From CBDDFS01 sp965227255 (GTDB lineage: Bacteria; Bacteroidota; Bacteroidia; Flavobacteriales_E; Vicingaceae): a stretch of DNA of 64,000 nucleotides. Below are positions 9,714-19,163 of the stretch, one piece after another; positions within the stretch are counted from its first letter, which is position 1, and every line of letters begins with the position of its first letter. The translations under genes and the position numbers were made by a program. The notes below the pieces were generated by a model. The model saw only the letters and a program-made list of their open reading frames with translations. It was not told where the DNA came from and did no database searches. Where the stretch lies: positions 62,001 through 126,000 of the forward strand of contig CBDDFS010000005.1 of NCBI GenBank assembly GCA_965227255.1, in the 5' to 3' direction.

Positions 9714-11894
9714 TTATCGCAATAAAGAAATGGTGCCCTTTTCTTCAAATTGCTCTCCGGTGGAAGCCCGATATTTTACAGAATAAACATAAACTCCCTG
9801 TGGCGCCGGATTGCCCTTGAACGTTCCATCCCAGGCTGCTTTGACATTATTTGTTTGATATACTATTTCACCATGACGGTTCATCACGTAGAACTCATAA
9901 TAGGAGAAATCATGATAAGTGACTACAGGTCGGAATTTTTCATTTCTTCCATCTCCATTTGGAGTAAAGGCATTGGGAGAAGAGAAATATGGTTGTTGAA
10001 CAACGCATACTTCGTTTGAATAGGATAATGCAGGCGGCACACCCTTGAAAGTCGGTTCATTCTCGATGGCCTCAATGTAGTAGCAGAATTCTCCCTGTGA
10101 TGGATTTCCCTGGGTGATATTATCATTGATCAGAAGAAGAGAGTCATAATAAACAGTAGTCACCGCTGAATCCGGGAATTTCGTGATTGGCTCCTGATCG
10201 AGGAGTTCTCCATCTAAGAATCGATAGACTTTATAGGCAAAAGTTCCTCCTGCCCAACCTTCTACATTGGTCCATTCAAGTCTGTTAACTCTTCTTACAT
10301 TATCCACTGTCACATCCAACAACATAGTGGAAGCGTAATTACTCGTTGACATATAATTGCCACAACTATCATAAATATCTACCTCATAATAATATCTATA
10401 GTTATCTGTCAGAGCACTTAGATCAGAAAGTGTTGTTATCGAATCTCCCGGAAGTTTCGGTTCGGGAGCGTAAAAAATGTTTACAGTATTGAATACGTCC
10501 GTTGTATCTCTCGCCCTTTTTAGGTGATAAGAATAGGCATCATTCTTCGTATCTGTATAGAGTTCTAAACGCACATCATTCTGATCATGAACTGTTGCAT
10601 ATCTCAAATATTCGAAATCCGGATTTTTCAGGAATTGTGCATCAACAGGAACCCTATTTGACGAAGTCGTCTTTGGCCCGGCGCCGCCATTTTCAATGGC
10701 TACAATTTTATAAGTGAGAATTTGATTTACAATTGGATCTTCATGGAGGTAGGCGTTTGAAGTTGTCTGATCAACAAAAACAAAGGCTGAACCAGAAATA
10801 CTCACAAAGATCTTGTATAAAACGTTTGTTCCCGACTGAAATCCAGTGTAAGGAGTCCAGGTCAGACTAACAGATTGCGCGCACATATCCAGGGCGGTAG
10901 AGAGCTGCATTGACGAAACACAATTTGATTTCTGAGAAATACTGAATGGTCCTGGCACACAATTATCAAAAGCATAAACTGCATATTGCCCTGGATTAAT
11001 TCCGTTATACCAGAGATTATCAATTGTCTTGGTTGTATTGAAAGGAACCGTATCAACTACCCTAGTATTCTGGCAGTCATTATTCGGATGAAATAATACG
11101 ACATATCCCAAAACATCTTGAGCTGCATTACGATCCCATGTAATGAGCGGTCTGTTCGAGACCGGGTCAAATGAAACCGTATCAATTACAGGAATCTCAG
11201 GCGGTGTTTGGTCTTGTACTACAAGAGGTAACTCATTTGATTCTGAAACACAAACATTTCCAGGATCGTCAAGATTCGTATAATAGAGCTTATATGTGGC
11301 CGTATCACCACAAGAAACTATAGTATCCGTAAAACCCTTTACACCATTCCTCGGTGTAAATGAAACCGTGGTTCTCGGATTTAAGCCTGATCCGAAAGGC
11401 AATTCCCTTTGAAGATCATAAAAGGGTGAACTTATAGTGAGTGAATCCCAATTCCAATTCAAATTGACGATCTGATCATTTACGACATTTCCCGTAAGCC
11501 TTACAGCCCTTATCGTATCAGAATTTGCTAATCTCACTCCGTTACAGACTGTAACAATGAAATACCAGTTGTCGTCATTTGCTCCATCAGCTCCTACATG
11601 ATTGAACTCAACTGGCCATGGACCCGTTCCTGGAACTGGAACTGAAACCGTAGGACTTCCTGGTGTTGGGAAGGAAAAACCATTCTTACTATTATATAAT
11701 TCAAAGGCATCAATATCGGTCAAGGTGCCGTTTGAAGTAAGCGGATTAAATTTCACCGTAATATCACCGTTGGCAGCCACTTCAATACAAGTGGGACTTG
11801 GAGATATTACCCCGGCAGGACACTGTGCTGATACCCAGTTAGTTGAAACAATAAAAGTTAGGAGCAAACTCCCAAGGAATTTCTTCATATCCAT
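9714..11894 (-). CDS. Secreted surface protein with CHU_C (T9SS type B) sorting domain, shorter paralogue
   Basis: 726 residues. A signal peptide (MKKFLGSLLLTFIVSTNWVSAQ) is followed by CPAGVISPSPTCIEV, then FN3-like modules and a CHU_C ending with AFTPNGDGRNEKFRP, YVMNRHGEIVYQ and YVYSVKYRASTGEQFEEKGTISLLR. It aligns with the C-terminal half of the two neighbours (for example MCAQSVSLTWTPYTGFQSG against FCDQSIRLNWNPYTDFASG) but is clearly older in divergence and lacks their SHLLGGE N-terminal half. The start is ATG at 11894 or, two codons later, at 11888. It is the promoter-proximal member of the three-gene array and its frame is intact. Confidence 0.9.
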   Translation of the reverse strand: MDMKKFLGSLLLTFIVSTNWVSAQCPAGVISPSPTCIEVAANGDITVKFNPLTSNGTLTDIDAFELYNSKNGFSFPTPGSPTVSVPVPGTGPWPVEFNHVGADGANDDNWYFIVTVCNGVRLANSDTIRAVRLTGNVVNDQIVNLNWNWDSLTISSPFYDLQRELPFGSGLNPRTTVSFTPRNGVKGFTDTIVSCGDTATYKLYYTNLDDPGNVCVSESNELPLVVQDQTPPEIPVIDTVSFDPVSNRPLITWDRNAAQDVLGYVVLFHPNNDCQNTRVVDTVPFNTTKTIDNLWYNGINPGQYAVYAFDNCVPGPFSISQKSNCVSSMQLSTALDMCAQSVSLTWTPYTGFQSGTNVLYKIFVSISGSAFVFVDQTTSNAYLHEDPIVNQILTYKIVAIENGGAGPKTTSSNRVPVDAQFLKNPDFEYLRYATVHDQNDVRLELYTDTKNDAYSYHLKRARDTTDVFNTVNIFYAPEPKLPGDSITTLSDLSALTDNYRYYYEVDIYDSCGNYMSTSNYASTMLLDVTVDNVRRVNRLEWTNVEGWAGGTFAYKVYRFLDGELLDQEPITKFPDSAVTTVYYDSLLLINDNITQGNPSQGEFCYYIEAIENEPTFKGVPPALSYSNEVCVVQQPYFSSPNAFTPNGDGRNEKFRPVVTYHDFSYYEFYVMNRHGEIVYQTNNVKAAWDGTFKGNPAPQGVYVYSVKYRASTGEQFEEKGTISLLR

Positions 11895-11907
11895 TTTCTC
11901 TTCATCT

Positions 11908-11922
11908 GTCCGTTATACGGAC
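11908..11922. promoter_or_regulatory. Perfect palindrome GTCCGT-TAT-ACGGAC at the start of transcription of the third surface protein gene
   Basis: Six-base arms around a 3-base centre, 14 bases upstream of the ATG at 11894 and overlapping the CGTC -10 box of the putative ECF promoter. The position would suit an operator or a small hairpin in the 5' leader. The sister genes have no such palindrome. Function is inferred from position only. Confidence 0.4.
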
Positions 11923-11945
11923 GCTTCCATTCTATATTGGTTGCC
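11920..11945 (-). promoter_or_regulatory. Putative ECF-sigma-type promoter (GGCAACC-N15-CGTC)
   Basis: On the minus strand GGCAACC (11939-11945) and CGTC (11920-11923) are separated by 15 bases. The -10 box is 26 bases upstream of the ATG at 11894. This is the best match among the four copies in the window. A TATTTTTG sequence at 11964-11971, resembling the housekeeping -7 box, lies further upstream and is an alternative. Confidence 0.6.
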
Positions 11946-12054
11946 TATTCAGCTTGAATTTTTCAAAAATAAGAAAAGATACGCTATTAATAGGAAGGGG
12001 ATATGGCTATAAGGTTAAATGAGCTCCTTCAATTGTCTGAAATGCCTATCCTAT

Positions 12055-13341
12055 TTATTCGCTTTTACCAGCAATTACGGTAAGCAAATCTTCTGATTTC
12101 AACCATTGATTTGCCAAATCTCTCAATTCTGTTGCACTGACGTCTTTAATTCCCTGCACAATTCGTTCAAAATCTTCTTTACTCTGATCAAACAAATTAA
12201 GCGTTCTGAATCTATTCATCAATGCGAAAACCCCATCGGTGCTTTTCAGGGTCTGCCCCAACAAGTAGTTTTTCACCAGCTCCAATTCCTGATCGGGTAT
12301 CAGTTCTTCACGGATCCTCTTCAATTCATTTTGAATTTCCTTTTCTGCCTGTAATGTTACATCAGCTCCAACTTCAGTTGAAATAAAGAAATACGCATCG
12401 TTTACCATGGAAACAAGTCCAGATCCAACACCATAGGTATACCCTTTGTCTTCTCGAAGATTACTCATTAATCGTGAACCAAAATATCCTCCAAAAACAG
12501 TGTTCAGGACTTGCATTTTCGGGTAATCTTCATGAGTTCGATTAAACATCCTTCTACCAATTCTTATGGCACTTTGAACAGCCTCCTTTTTATCAAGAAC
12601 AATCCTGTCTTTGATTGCATTACCTTGAGAATTAAATTGGTTACTCCCAGGAGTTTGACCAAAAGATTTACCGAATAAATTCTCAACACTTTTGATCAGA
12701 TCATCGTCTATATTTCCAGCCAACATTATGACGGCGTCTGATTTGTAACAAGAATGATGAAAAGAAGTAAGGTCGTCACGACTCAATTCGTCAAAATGAT
12801 TGAGTTCTGTTATTCCTCCATAGGCATGATCATCCCCAAAGAGAGAGCGAATAAACTCTCTTCTGGCCAAAAAATTCACCTTCTCTGTATTGACAAGGAA
12901 TTTTTGTTTTTTGATATTTCTTAGCGTTTCAAGTTCGTGCTCTGGAAAAATGGGATCATTCAGAATTTCAGCAACGATGTCGAGTACTTCGCGTGCATAT
13001 TTTTTCAAAGAGTAAATTGAAAAAGAGGCTTCATCACTTCCAAGATGTTTTTCGAAATAAGCACCATAAAAATCAATCTTCTCCGAAATCTCTTTTTCCG
13101 TCATTTCTGATGTTCCAGAAGCTATCAATTGATTGGCAAAAGAAGAATCAAGTCGCTTCAAAGATCTCGCCGAGCCGGCATTGAATTGAAACTCTATTCT
13201 GAACACCTCAGTTGAGTTATCTCTGTGAACATATAATTTCTGTCCGCCGGACAATTCAATTTCTTCGGGAAGAATAAAAGGAATATGTTCAACAGATTTT
13301 ACTGCAGGGCTTTGCTTTCTGTCCAAAATCATTTCACTCAT
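12055..13341 (-). CDS. M16 family peptidase, non-catalytic subunit
   Basis: 428 residues with the two-lobed M16 (insulinase/pitrilysin) layout, but no HxxEH zinc site in the N-terminal lobe: the corresponding region reads SFANQLIASGTSEMTEKEI. The C-terminal lobe keeps the GSRLMSNLREDKGYTYGV segment (near residue 287), which holds the R/Y pair that non-catalytic partners contribute to the shared active site in M16B heterodimers. It overlaps the catalytic gene upstream by 4 bases (ATGA), so the two are probably translationally coupled and work as a heterodimer. No signal peptide is visible, so its compartment is uncertain. Confidence 0.88.
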   Translation of the reverse strand: MSEMILDRKQSPAVKSVEHIPFILPEEIELSGGQKLYVHRDNSTEVFRIEFQFNAGSARSLKRLDSSFANQLIASGTSEMTEKEISEKIDFYGAYFEKHLGSDEASFSIYSLKKYAREVLDIVAEILNDPIFPEHELETLRNIKKQKFLVNTEKVNFLARREFIRSLFGDDHAYGGITELNHFDELSRDDLTSFHHSCYKSDAVIMLAGNIDDDLIKSVENLFGKSFGQTPGSNQFNSQGNAIKDRIVLDKKEAVQSAIRIGRRMFNRTHEDYPKMQVLNTVFGGYFGSRLMSNLREDKGYTYGVGSGLVSMVNDAYFFISTEVGADVTLQAEKEIQNELKRIREELIPDQELELVKNYLLGQTLKSTDGVFALMNRFRTLNLFDQSKEDFERIVQGIKDVSATELRDLANQWLKSEDLLTVIAGKSE

Positions 13342-14573
13342 GCTTTATTATAGATTAAGGTGGAACAATTCTCTTTTACCAGGATTCTATTGGCCATTTT
13401 CAAAATATCTTTTTCGGAAACCCTTTCGAATCTTTCAAACTCTGTATTAACAAGTTCTGCATCTTCCAAATGCTCGGCCATACAAAGTCCCATTGCTTTG
13501 TTCAAAACACCCATTTCACCAAACCTCAGACTTGATTCAATTTTATTCTTGACCTTCTTCAATTCATTTTCCTGGATTGTCGAGTTCTTGAAATCTTCAA
13601 TTTCTTTCCAAATTGCATCTTCCGCTTCTTGTGGGCTTATATCATCTTTAAATTTTCCCTGAAACATGAAGAGGCCTTTATCCATATCACCGGTCACATA
13701 TGCGTCTATTTCGGTGAAAATCTGTTTATCCTTCACAAGATTTTGGAGCAATCTGCTGGACTCGCCTCTGGAAAGAATATCGGAGATCATATCGGTTGGA
13801 TAGAAATCAGGAGAGCGTCTATCCGTCATGTGGAATGCCATATAAATTGCTTGCTGCGGAACAGGTCTAGTAATTTCCTTTCTTCTGTATTCAGTTTGCT
13901 TTGGTTCTTTGGGAAGATCTCTTTCCGGAATCATTCCAGCAGGAATAGGCGCAAACCATTTATCACATAGTCTTTTTACCTCCTCCAAAGTGATACTTCC
14001 TGCTACACAGAGAATGGCGTTGTTCGGCTTATAGAATTTTTCAAAAAAATCCTTGACATCTTTCATGGTGGCCTCTTCAATGTGTTTTATTTCCTTTCCG
14101 ATCGTAGCCCACCTGTATGGATGCTTTTTATATGCCAAAGGCCTTAGTTCAAGCCAGGCTTCTCCAAAAGGTTGATTAAGATATCGTTGTTTAAACTCTT
14201 CGATTACAACTTGTCGTTGCACTTCGAGAGATTTTGGCGTGAAAGCAAGGTCAAGCATTCTATCCGATTCCAGCCAAAAGCCTATTTCTGCATTTTCGGT
14301 TGGGATGGTCAAATAGTAATTGGTGATATCGTTATTCGTGAATGCATTGTTGTCGCCGCCTGCATTCTCCAATGGTTCATCATAGGATGGAATATTGGCA
14401 GATCCACCGAACATCAAATGTTCAAACAAATGAGCGAATCCTGTTCTTTCGGGATCTTCGTCTCGGGCACCAACATCATAGAGAATATTGATTGCCGTTA
14501 CGGGAGTTTTCGCGTCGTGGTGATAGATCACCTTGAGCCCATTCTCCAGGGTAAATTTTTCGTATTGAATCAT
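13338..14573 (-). CDS. M16 family zinc metallopeptidase, catalytic subunit
   Basis: 411 residues. HLFEH at 48-52 is the inverted zinc-binding HxxEH motif, and the downstream segment VQRQVVIEEFKQR carries the third zinc ligand. GGDNNAFTNNDITNYY is the conserved substrate-strand region. The start at 14573 gives the usual N terminus (YEKFTLENGLKVIYHHD). It is the first gene of a two-gene operon with the non-catalytic partner. As for the family, it should degrade peptides inside a closed chamber. No signal peptide is seen. Confidence 0.92.
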   Translation of the reverse strand: MIQYEKFTLENGLKVIYHHDAKTPVTAINILYDVGARDEDPERTGFAHLFEHLMFGGSANIPSYDEPLENAGGDNNAFTNNDITNYYLTIPTENAEIGFWLESDRMLDLAFTPKSLEVQRQVVIEEFKQRYLNQPFGEAWLELRPLAYKKHPYRWATIGKEIKHIEEATMKDVKDFFEKFYKPNNAILCVAGSITLEEVKRLCDKWFAPIPAGMIPERDLPKEPKQTEYRRKEITRPVPQQAIYMAFHMTDRRSPDFYPTDMISDILSRGESSRLLQNLVKDKQIFTEIDAYVTGDMDKGLFMFQGKFKDDISPQEAEDAIWKEIEDFKNSTIQENELKKVKNKIESSLRFGEMGVLNKAMGLCMAEHLEDAELVNTEFERFERVSEKDILKMANRILVKENCSTLIYNKA

Positions 14574-14655
14574 TGTGAAAAATAAGGGAGCAAATGTAAA
14601 GAGTTAAGAAATACGAAAGTCAGTGGAAATGAATTATCCGTAGGATTCCCGACAA

Positions 14656-15627
14656 TTAAATGTCCTGAGTCAGGTCGAACTGAGACGACATTAGATTTTG
14701 CCGGGCGTAGTAATATTCTACAAGTAGATCTTTCACGATCTCATCGGTAGATTTGACTTCATCAAAAAGAGCGGCAACCTGACCAATCTCCAATTCTCCT
14801 TCATTCAAGTCACCCTCGAACATTCCCTTTTTGGCTCTACCTCGTCCCAATAATTCGGTCAATTCTTCAATTGACGCTCCTCTTTTTTCAGCTTCCATTA
14901 CATCTTCGAAGAACTTATTCTTCATTAAGCGTACAGGGGTTAATTTTTTTAGTGAAAGTTGGGTTCCTCCTTCCGGACTTTCAACGATCATCTTTTTAAA
15001 ATTTTCATGACCAGAAGACTCTTTGGAAGCGGCAAATCTACTGCCGATCTGAACACCTGAAGCACCTAATGAGAAAGCCGCGAGCATTTGTTTTCCATTG
15101 CCAATTCCTCCTGCCGCGATTAATGGAATATCAACAGCCTTTTTGACCAAAGGCAAAAGAACCATACTTGTTGTTTCTTCTCTACCATTGTGACCTCCAG
15201 CCTCAAATCCCTCTGCTACTACTGCATCACAACCGGCATCCTGAGCTTTTGCTGCAAATTTCGCACTTGAAACCACGTGGACTACCTTAATACCTCTTTC
15301 TTTGAGATGCTGAGTCCAGGTTTTAGGATTACCAGCTGATGTAAATACAATGGGTACCTCTTCCTCGATGATAATTTCCATATGCTTGTCTATATCCGGG
15401 TATAACAATGGAACATTGACGCCAAAAGGATTCTTCGTGTTTTTCTTGCATTTTTGAATGTGATCTCTGAGAACATCAGGGTACATTGAACCGGAACCAA
15501 TTAATCCAAGAATTCCAGCATTACTGGCAGCTGAAGCCAATTCCCAACCACTGCACCAGATCATCCCCGCCTGGATGATTGGATAATCAATTTTGAATAA
15601 TCTTGTGATCGGATTTACTTCTTTCAT
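14656..15627 (-). CDS. Nitronate monooxygenase-like FMN-dependent TIM-barrel enzyme
   Basis: 323 residues from the preferred ATG at 15627 (an in-frame ATG at 15651 would add eight residues with no family similarity). The sequence shows the 2-nitropropane dioxygenase pattern: YPIIQAGM near the N terminus, EGFEAGGHNG with the candidate catalytic His at about residue 146, and the phosphate-binding IAAGGIGNG and GVQIGSRF segments for FMN. The family oxidises alkyl nitronates, but many members have other roles, including enoyl reductase-like FabK relatives. It is divergent from the DUF6089 gene. A TATGTTTG box lies at 15635-15642 on this strand. Confidence 0.85.
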   Translation of the reverse strand: MKEVNPITRLFKIDYPIIQAGMIWCSGWELASAASNAGILGLIGSGSMYPDVLRDHIQKCKKNTKNPFGVNVPLLYPDIDKHMEIIIEEEVPIVFTSAGNPKTWTQHLKERGIKVVHVVSSAKFAAKAQDAGCDAVVAEGFEAGGHNGREETTSMVLLPLVKKAVDIPLIAAGGIGNGKQMLAAFSLGASGVQIGSRFAASKESSGHENFKKMIVESPEGGTQLSLKKLTPVRLMKNKFFEDVMEAEKRGASIEELTELLGRGRAKKGMFEGDLNEGELEIGQVAALFDEVKSTDEIVKDLLVEYYYARQNLMSSQFDLTQDI

Positions 15628-15712
15628 AGAGGTACAAACATAACAAAGCAACTAATAATTCTTATCTTTAGGTACATTGTATATGTCGGCGAATAGTTTT
15701 AATATTGCCATT

Positions 15713-16624
15713 ATGAGAAAAGCCTTGCTTTTAGGAGGATTTATTTTGGCCATGCTTAGTGCAGATGCCCAGTACTACGATGATTGGGGTTTCCAATTAG
15801 GCGTAGCTACACACCGAGGTGATGTAAGCAAAAGCAAGGGAAGTAACCCAACCAAGGGCTCTAAGCCCAACATTTCCTTTGGTGGATACTACCGACATAG
15901 CTTCAGTAATTTACTAAGTGGAAAGGTTTCATTGCAATGGGGAAGAATTTCTGGAGCCGACTCTGATGCAGAAGATCCTGAAAGGGTGGCAAGAAATTTG
16001 AGCTTTAGAACTGACCTATTTGAACTGGCCGGTATTGTTGAGGTTCATTTCATTAATATCCGGGATTTCGGACGAACGGGAAGATATAAAGTTTGGTTTA
16101 ACACCTATGTCTTTACTGGTTTCGCCCTTACATATTTCAACCCAAAGGCCCAACGAGATAATGGAGAATGGGTAAATCTAGCACCCCTTCAAACAGAGGG
16201 CGAAAAGTATAGTCAAATTACACCGGCCATTCCATTGGGTATTGGTGCTCACTTTACCTTTAACCGTAAGTGGAGGCTCGGTGCAGAATTGGGTTACAGG
16301 TTCACATTTACGGATTATCTTGATGATGTTCATGATAGATATATGACCGACGAACAATTGGCAACAATCAACGACGAAGTCAGATTGGAGATGCAGAACA
16401 GGTCAGATCAGGACTTTATTGATGCCAACCCACAAATCTTTGGTGAAGGATACAGAATGGGCGACGGCGGAATTAGAGGTGGTCCGGACGTAAACGACGC
16501 GTATTTCTTCGGAACTGTGAATGTTGGTTTTATGATCAGAGGTAAGAGTAACTTCTATCGTGCCAAATACATGTACACGAAAGGAAGAAGACACAAGAAA
16601 CGAAAATCAAGAGCGAAATTCTAA
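15713..16624 (+). CDS. DUF6089 family outer-membrane beta-barrel protein
   Basis: About 303 residues from the ATG at 15713, which begins a clear signal peptide (MRKALLLGGFILAMLSADAQ). The longer frame from 15677 would put 12 polar residues before it, so I reject that start. The mature part has the alternating beta pattern of an OmpA-like barrel (FQLGVATHRGDVSK, SFGGYYRHSF, LGAELGYRFTFTDYLDDV) and a lysine/arginine-rich tail (GRRHKKRKSRAKF). This is the layout of DUF6089 proteins found across Bacteroidota. Function is unknown; a structural or PorG-like role is possible but not shown here. Confidence 0.85.
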   Translation: MRKALLLGGFILAMLSADAQYYDDWGFQLGVATHRGDVSKSKGSNPTKGSKPNISFGGYYRHSFSNLLSGKVSLQWGRISGADSDAEDPERVARNLSFRTDLFELAGIVEVHFINIRDFGRTGRYKVWFNTYVFTGFALTYFNPKAQRDNGEWVNLAPLQTEGEKYSQITPAIPLGIGAHFTFNRKWRLGAELGYRFTFTDYLDDVHDRYMTDEQLATINDEVRLEMQNRSDQDFIDANPQIFGEGYRMGDGGIRGGPDVNDAYFFGTVNVGFMIRGKSNFYRAKYMYTKGRRHKKRKSRAKF

Positions 16625-16632
16625 TAGAAGAG

Positions 16633-16655
16633 CCCCGAAAATTCGGGGTTTTTTT
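16633..16655 (+). terminator. Intrinsic terminator between the DUF6089 gene and the polysaccharide operon end
   Basis: CCCCGAAAATTCGGGG is a perfect inverted repeat (16633-16648) followed by seven T on the plus strand. The T run overlaps the TAA stop of the convergent glycosyltransferase gene. It ends the DUF6089 transcript, and its stem may also slow transcription arriving from the 32-gene operon, whose last gene stops at 16654. Confidence 0.85.
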
Positions 16656-17397
16656 ATGACCAAAGTTGAGACACCTTGCTCAGCGGCTTGCGAATCAGAG
16701 TATACCATTTGGGTTTAAGATCATTTACCTTCCAAGCTTTTCTATCTTCCAAATTTGCCTTAATTCTGTTCAATAGGGATTTATTGCTTTGTCCACCCAC
16801 CTTCATTTTTATGCACTCTTCAGGAAGGTAAGCTAATTGAATCTTGTGTTTGTGAATTACTCTAAGCATCCATTCATAATCAGCGGCTGATTTGAATCTA
16901 AGGTCGAATCCACCATACTTTTCGAACATCGATTTTTTAAAGAATAAGGTTGTATGAGGAGGCATCCAACCTTCCAGAAAATCACCATCCTTATATTTTC
17001 CCGCCTTCCACCTTCGAACTACTTTCTCAGGATCATTTCTGTCTACATAGATTAAGTCGGTATAAACCGCATCGCAATTCTCCACTTGAAACAGGCCAAC
17101 AACTCTGGAAATCACATCAGATGATGCATAAAAATCATCGCTATGCAATAATCCTATAATATCTCCTTGTGATCTCTCGATTCCTTTATTGAGCGCATCA
17201 TATAAGCCAAGATCCGAAGCACTTTCTATTAGACTTGACAAATGATATCTTTTTACTATTTCAAGGGTGTTATCGGTTGACATTCCATCCTGCACGATAT
17301 GTTCTATATCTTCATAGTCTTGACTTGCAAGAGATTTCATTGAGTCCTCAATGGTATCTTCGTTATTAAGGCAAGCGGTAACAACGGAAACTTTCAT
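16654..17397 (-). CDS. Family 2 glycosyltransferase (WcaA-like), last gene of the operon
   Basis: 247 residues with a GT-A fold. The N-terminal VSVVTACLNNEDTIEDSM and QDGMSTDNT segments match the nucleotide-binding strand region, and LLHSDDFYA holds the DxD-like motif that binds the metal and sugar nucleotide. SAADYEWMLR is the acceptor-side ED/DYE signature. No membrane segment is present. It overlaps the acetyltransferase gene upstream by 4 bases. Donor and acceptor sugars cannot be read from the sequence. Confidence 0.88.
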   Translation of the reverse strand: MKVSVVTACLNNEDTIEDSMKSLASQDYEDIEHIVQDGMSTDNTLEIVKRYHLSSLIESASDLGLYDALNKGIERSQGDIIGLLHSDDFYASSDVISRVVGLFQVENCDAVYTDLIYVDRNDPEKVVRRWKAGKYKDGDFLEGWMPPHTTLFFKKSMFEKYGGFDLRFKSAADYEWMLRVIHKHKIQLAYLPEECIKMKVGGQSNKSLLNRIKANLEDRKAWKVNDLKPKWYTLIRKPLSKVSQLWS

Positions 17398-17951
17398 TCG
17401 ATAATGCGGTCTTTGACCTTCTTGGCAGGATTACCGTGATATATGGAATAGTCTTCAAGATCTGAGTATGCGCTGGAATTGGCAAGTAGAACAGAATGCG
17501 TTTTACACCTACAACCTGGGCCGACAAATGATCTGGCTGAGATCCAGACTCCATCTTCAAGGTTGATTTCCTTTACTTCCAGATCGAAGGTTGATTTTTT
17601 GTAATTGTGATTTCCACACAAAAGCATAGCACCTTGAGAAAGACAAACATTTTTACCAATTCTTACGTGGGCAAGATTATCTATCCAAACCCCCTCACCT
17701 ATCCAACTATGATCGCCGATCTCAATCTTCCATGGATATTTTATATTCACTTTGGGCTTGATCACAACACCTCTTCCTATCCGAGCACCGAAGAGTCTCA
17801 AGATTAAGATCTTTATTCCGGATATTGGCAGCAGATATGAATTGATCAAAGTGAAATTGACAATGTACCAGAGCATCCTCTTCAGAGAATTACCCGGTTT
17901 GTACCATGCATTATCGTACTGATCTAGTCTCGTAGATTTCACTTTAATCAA
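17394..17951 (-). CDS. wcaF: WcaF-type left-handed beta-helix O-acetyltransferase
   Basis: 185 residues, the usual WcaF length. The N-terminal YDNAWYKPGNSLKRMLWY is the typical lead-in, followed by hexapeptide repeats (IGRGVVIKPKVNI, IGDHSWIGEGVWI, IGKNVCLSQGAML) and the catalytic-type CGNHNYKKSTFDL loop containing the active His. The family transfers acetyl groups from acetyl-CoA to a sugar hydroxyl in exopolysaccharide repeat units. The symbol reflects family membership only. It should acetylate the glycan made by this operon. Confidence 0.85.
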   Translation of the reverse strand: MIKVKSTRLDQYDNAWYKPGNSLKRMLWYIVNFTLINSYLLPISGIKILILRLFGARIGRGVVIKPKVNIKYPWKIEIGDHSWIGEGVWIDNLAHVRIGKNVCLSQGAMLLCGNHNYKKSTFDLEVKEINLEDGVWISARSFVGPGCRCKTHSVLLANSSAYSDLEDYSIYHGNPAKKVKDRIIE

Positions 17952-17981
17952 TTATGCACCGAAAATACGTAAAGAAAAGGA

Positions 17982-19124
17982 CTAGCCGAACAATTCGGAA
18001 TAAGCCTTAAGAGCGTTTCTATCCGTCATGATTTCTCTGGAATACTTCACTGCACCATGAGACCAGATTTTGAAATGCTCTTCGTCCATTGATTTGAAGA
18101 ATTTTATTGATTCAAGCCATTTGTCCTTCATATCCAAGGGTATATCCATACCCGCATAAAATGATTCCAACTTCTGCCATGGAGTCTTGTCAGAAATGAG
18201 AGCCGGCATTCCTGATGACATGGCCTCTACAATGGCATGACCGAAATTTTCACTTCCAGAAGGGCTAAAAAGAAGATGATACTTATCCATTACGGATTGA
18301 AGATCTTGTGGATTGATCGCGCCATGATATTCGATGTTCATTCCCGGAGAGTTCTTTTCAATGCGCTCAATTTCATTTTTACAATCACTCCAATATTTGC
18401 CATCTTCCAAAGGTCCATAGATGTGTAAACTAACATTATTGAGATTCAAGTTTCCGAGAATTTTCAAACCACCCAGAAGATTCTTCTCCACGCTTATCCG
18501 ACCATAAAACATCATTTGCAAAGTACCTGACTTCTTCGAGAAATTATTTCTGGGCTGAAGCATGGCTGCAAGGTTCGGAATGACACTTACATCAGATTTT
18601 TGACCGAATTCTTCAACGATTCTTTCCTTTTCCTTTTCACTTGTTGCGTGCCAAATCACATTATCATAAAGATTGATCATCTTGGCAAGACGAAGGAATA
18701 TTCGCTTCTTAAATTTCTTTTTACTCAGTGCACTTCTATGGAGCATTCCCCTGGGTGCCAAGACTATTTTACTGTTCCCGAATATTTTCTTCGATCTAAA
18801 CAGAGGTAAAACTGTAAACGCTCCCGAGAATAACGAATTGAGATAAATGATGTTCGGTTCAAACTGCAGAATCAATTCAGATATATCTGTCGATGATCTT
18901 CTTTCCTTTGTTAGATAAATGACCTTGAAATTGTCTTTTGCAATTACCTCATTTATTTTTTCGTCAGAAAAACTTACTGAATCGCCCAGATCTCTGTCGC
19001 CAGTGACCACCATAATTTCGTAATGATCCTTCAGCTGATCCACAAGATTAGAAACGGATCGGACCGGGCCTCCAGCTTTGTATGCCGGTGGATAATAGTC
19101 GGTAAGAATTAAAAGTTTTTTCAA
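17982..19124 (-). CDS. Family 4 glycosyltransferase
   Basis: 380 residues, GT-B fold. The N-terminal acceptor domain begins LILTDYYPPAYKAGGPVRSV, a typical GT4 opening with the glycine loop. The C-terminal donor domain has FYGRISVEKNLLGGLKIL and GSENFGHAIVEAMSSGMPAL, the EX7E nucleotide-sugar motif. It is cytoplasmic or membrane-associated. Retaining mechanism follows from the family; the sugar is unknown. Confidence 0.87.
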   Translation of the reverse strand: MKKLLILTDYYPPAYKAGGPVRSVSNLVDQLKDHYEIMVVTGDRDLGDSVSFSDEKINEVIAKDNFKVIYLTKERRSSTDISELILQFEPNIIYLNSLFSGAFTVLPLFRSKKIFGNSKIVLAPRGMLHRSALSKKKFKKRIFLRLAKMINLYDNVIWHATSEKEKERIVEEFGQKSDVSVIPNLAAMLQPRNNFSKKSGTLQMMFYGRISVEKNLLGGLKILGNLNLNNVSLHIYGPLEDGKYWSDCKNEIERIEKNSPGMNIEYHGAINPQDLQSVMDKYHLLFSPSGSENFGHAIVEAMSSGMPALISDKTPWQKLESFYAGMDIPLDMKDKWLESIKFFKSMDEEHFKIWSHGAVKYSREIMTDRNALKAYSELFG

Positions 19125-19163
19125 ATCAACTAGAGCAAATATGATTCGAAAATAACAGGATTT

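Noticed and set aside
9653..9748. Longer N terminus for the second surface protein, starting at 9748
   Set aside because: It overlaps the end of the upstream gene, lies upstream of the putative promoter and puts 32 unrelated residues before a clean signal peptide.
11964..11971. TATTTTTG on the minus strand as a housekeeping -7 promoter of the third surface gene
   Set aside because: It matches TAnnTTTG but has no -33 partner, and the GGCAACC/CGTC pair closer to the start is shared with the sister genes, so I favour that.
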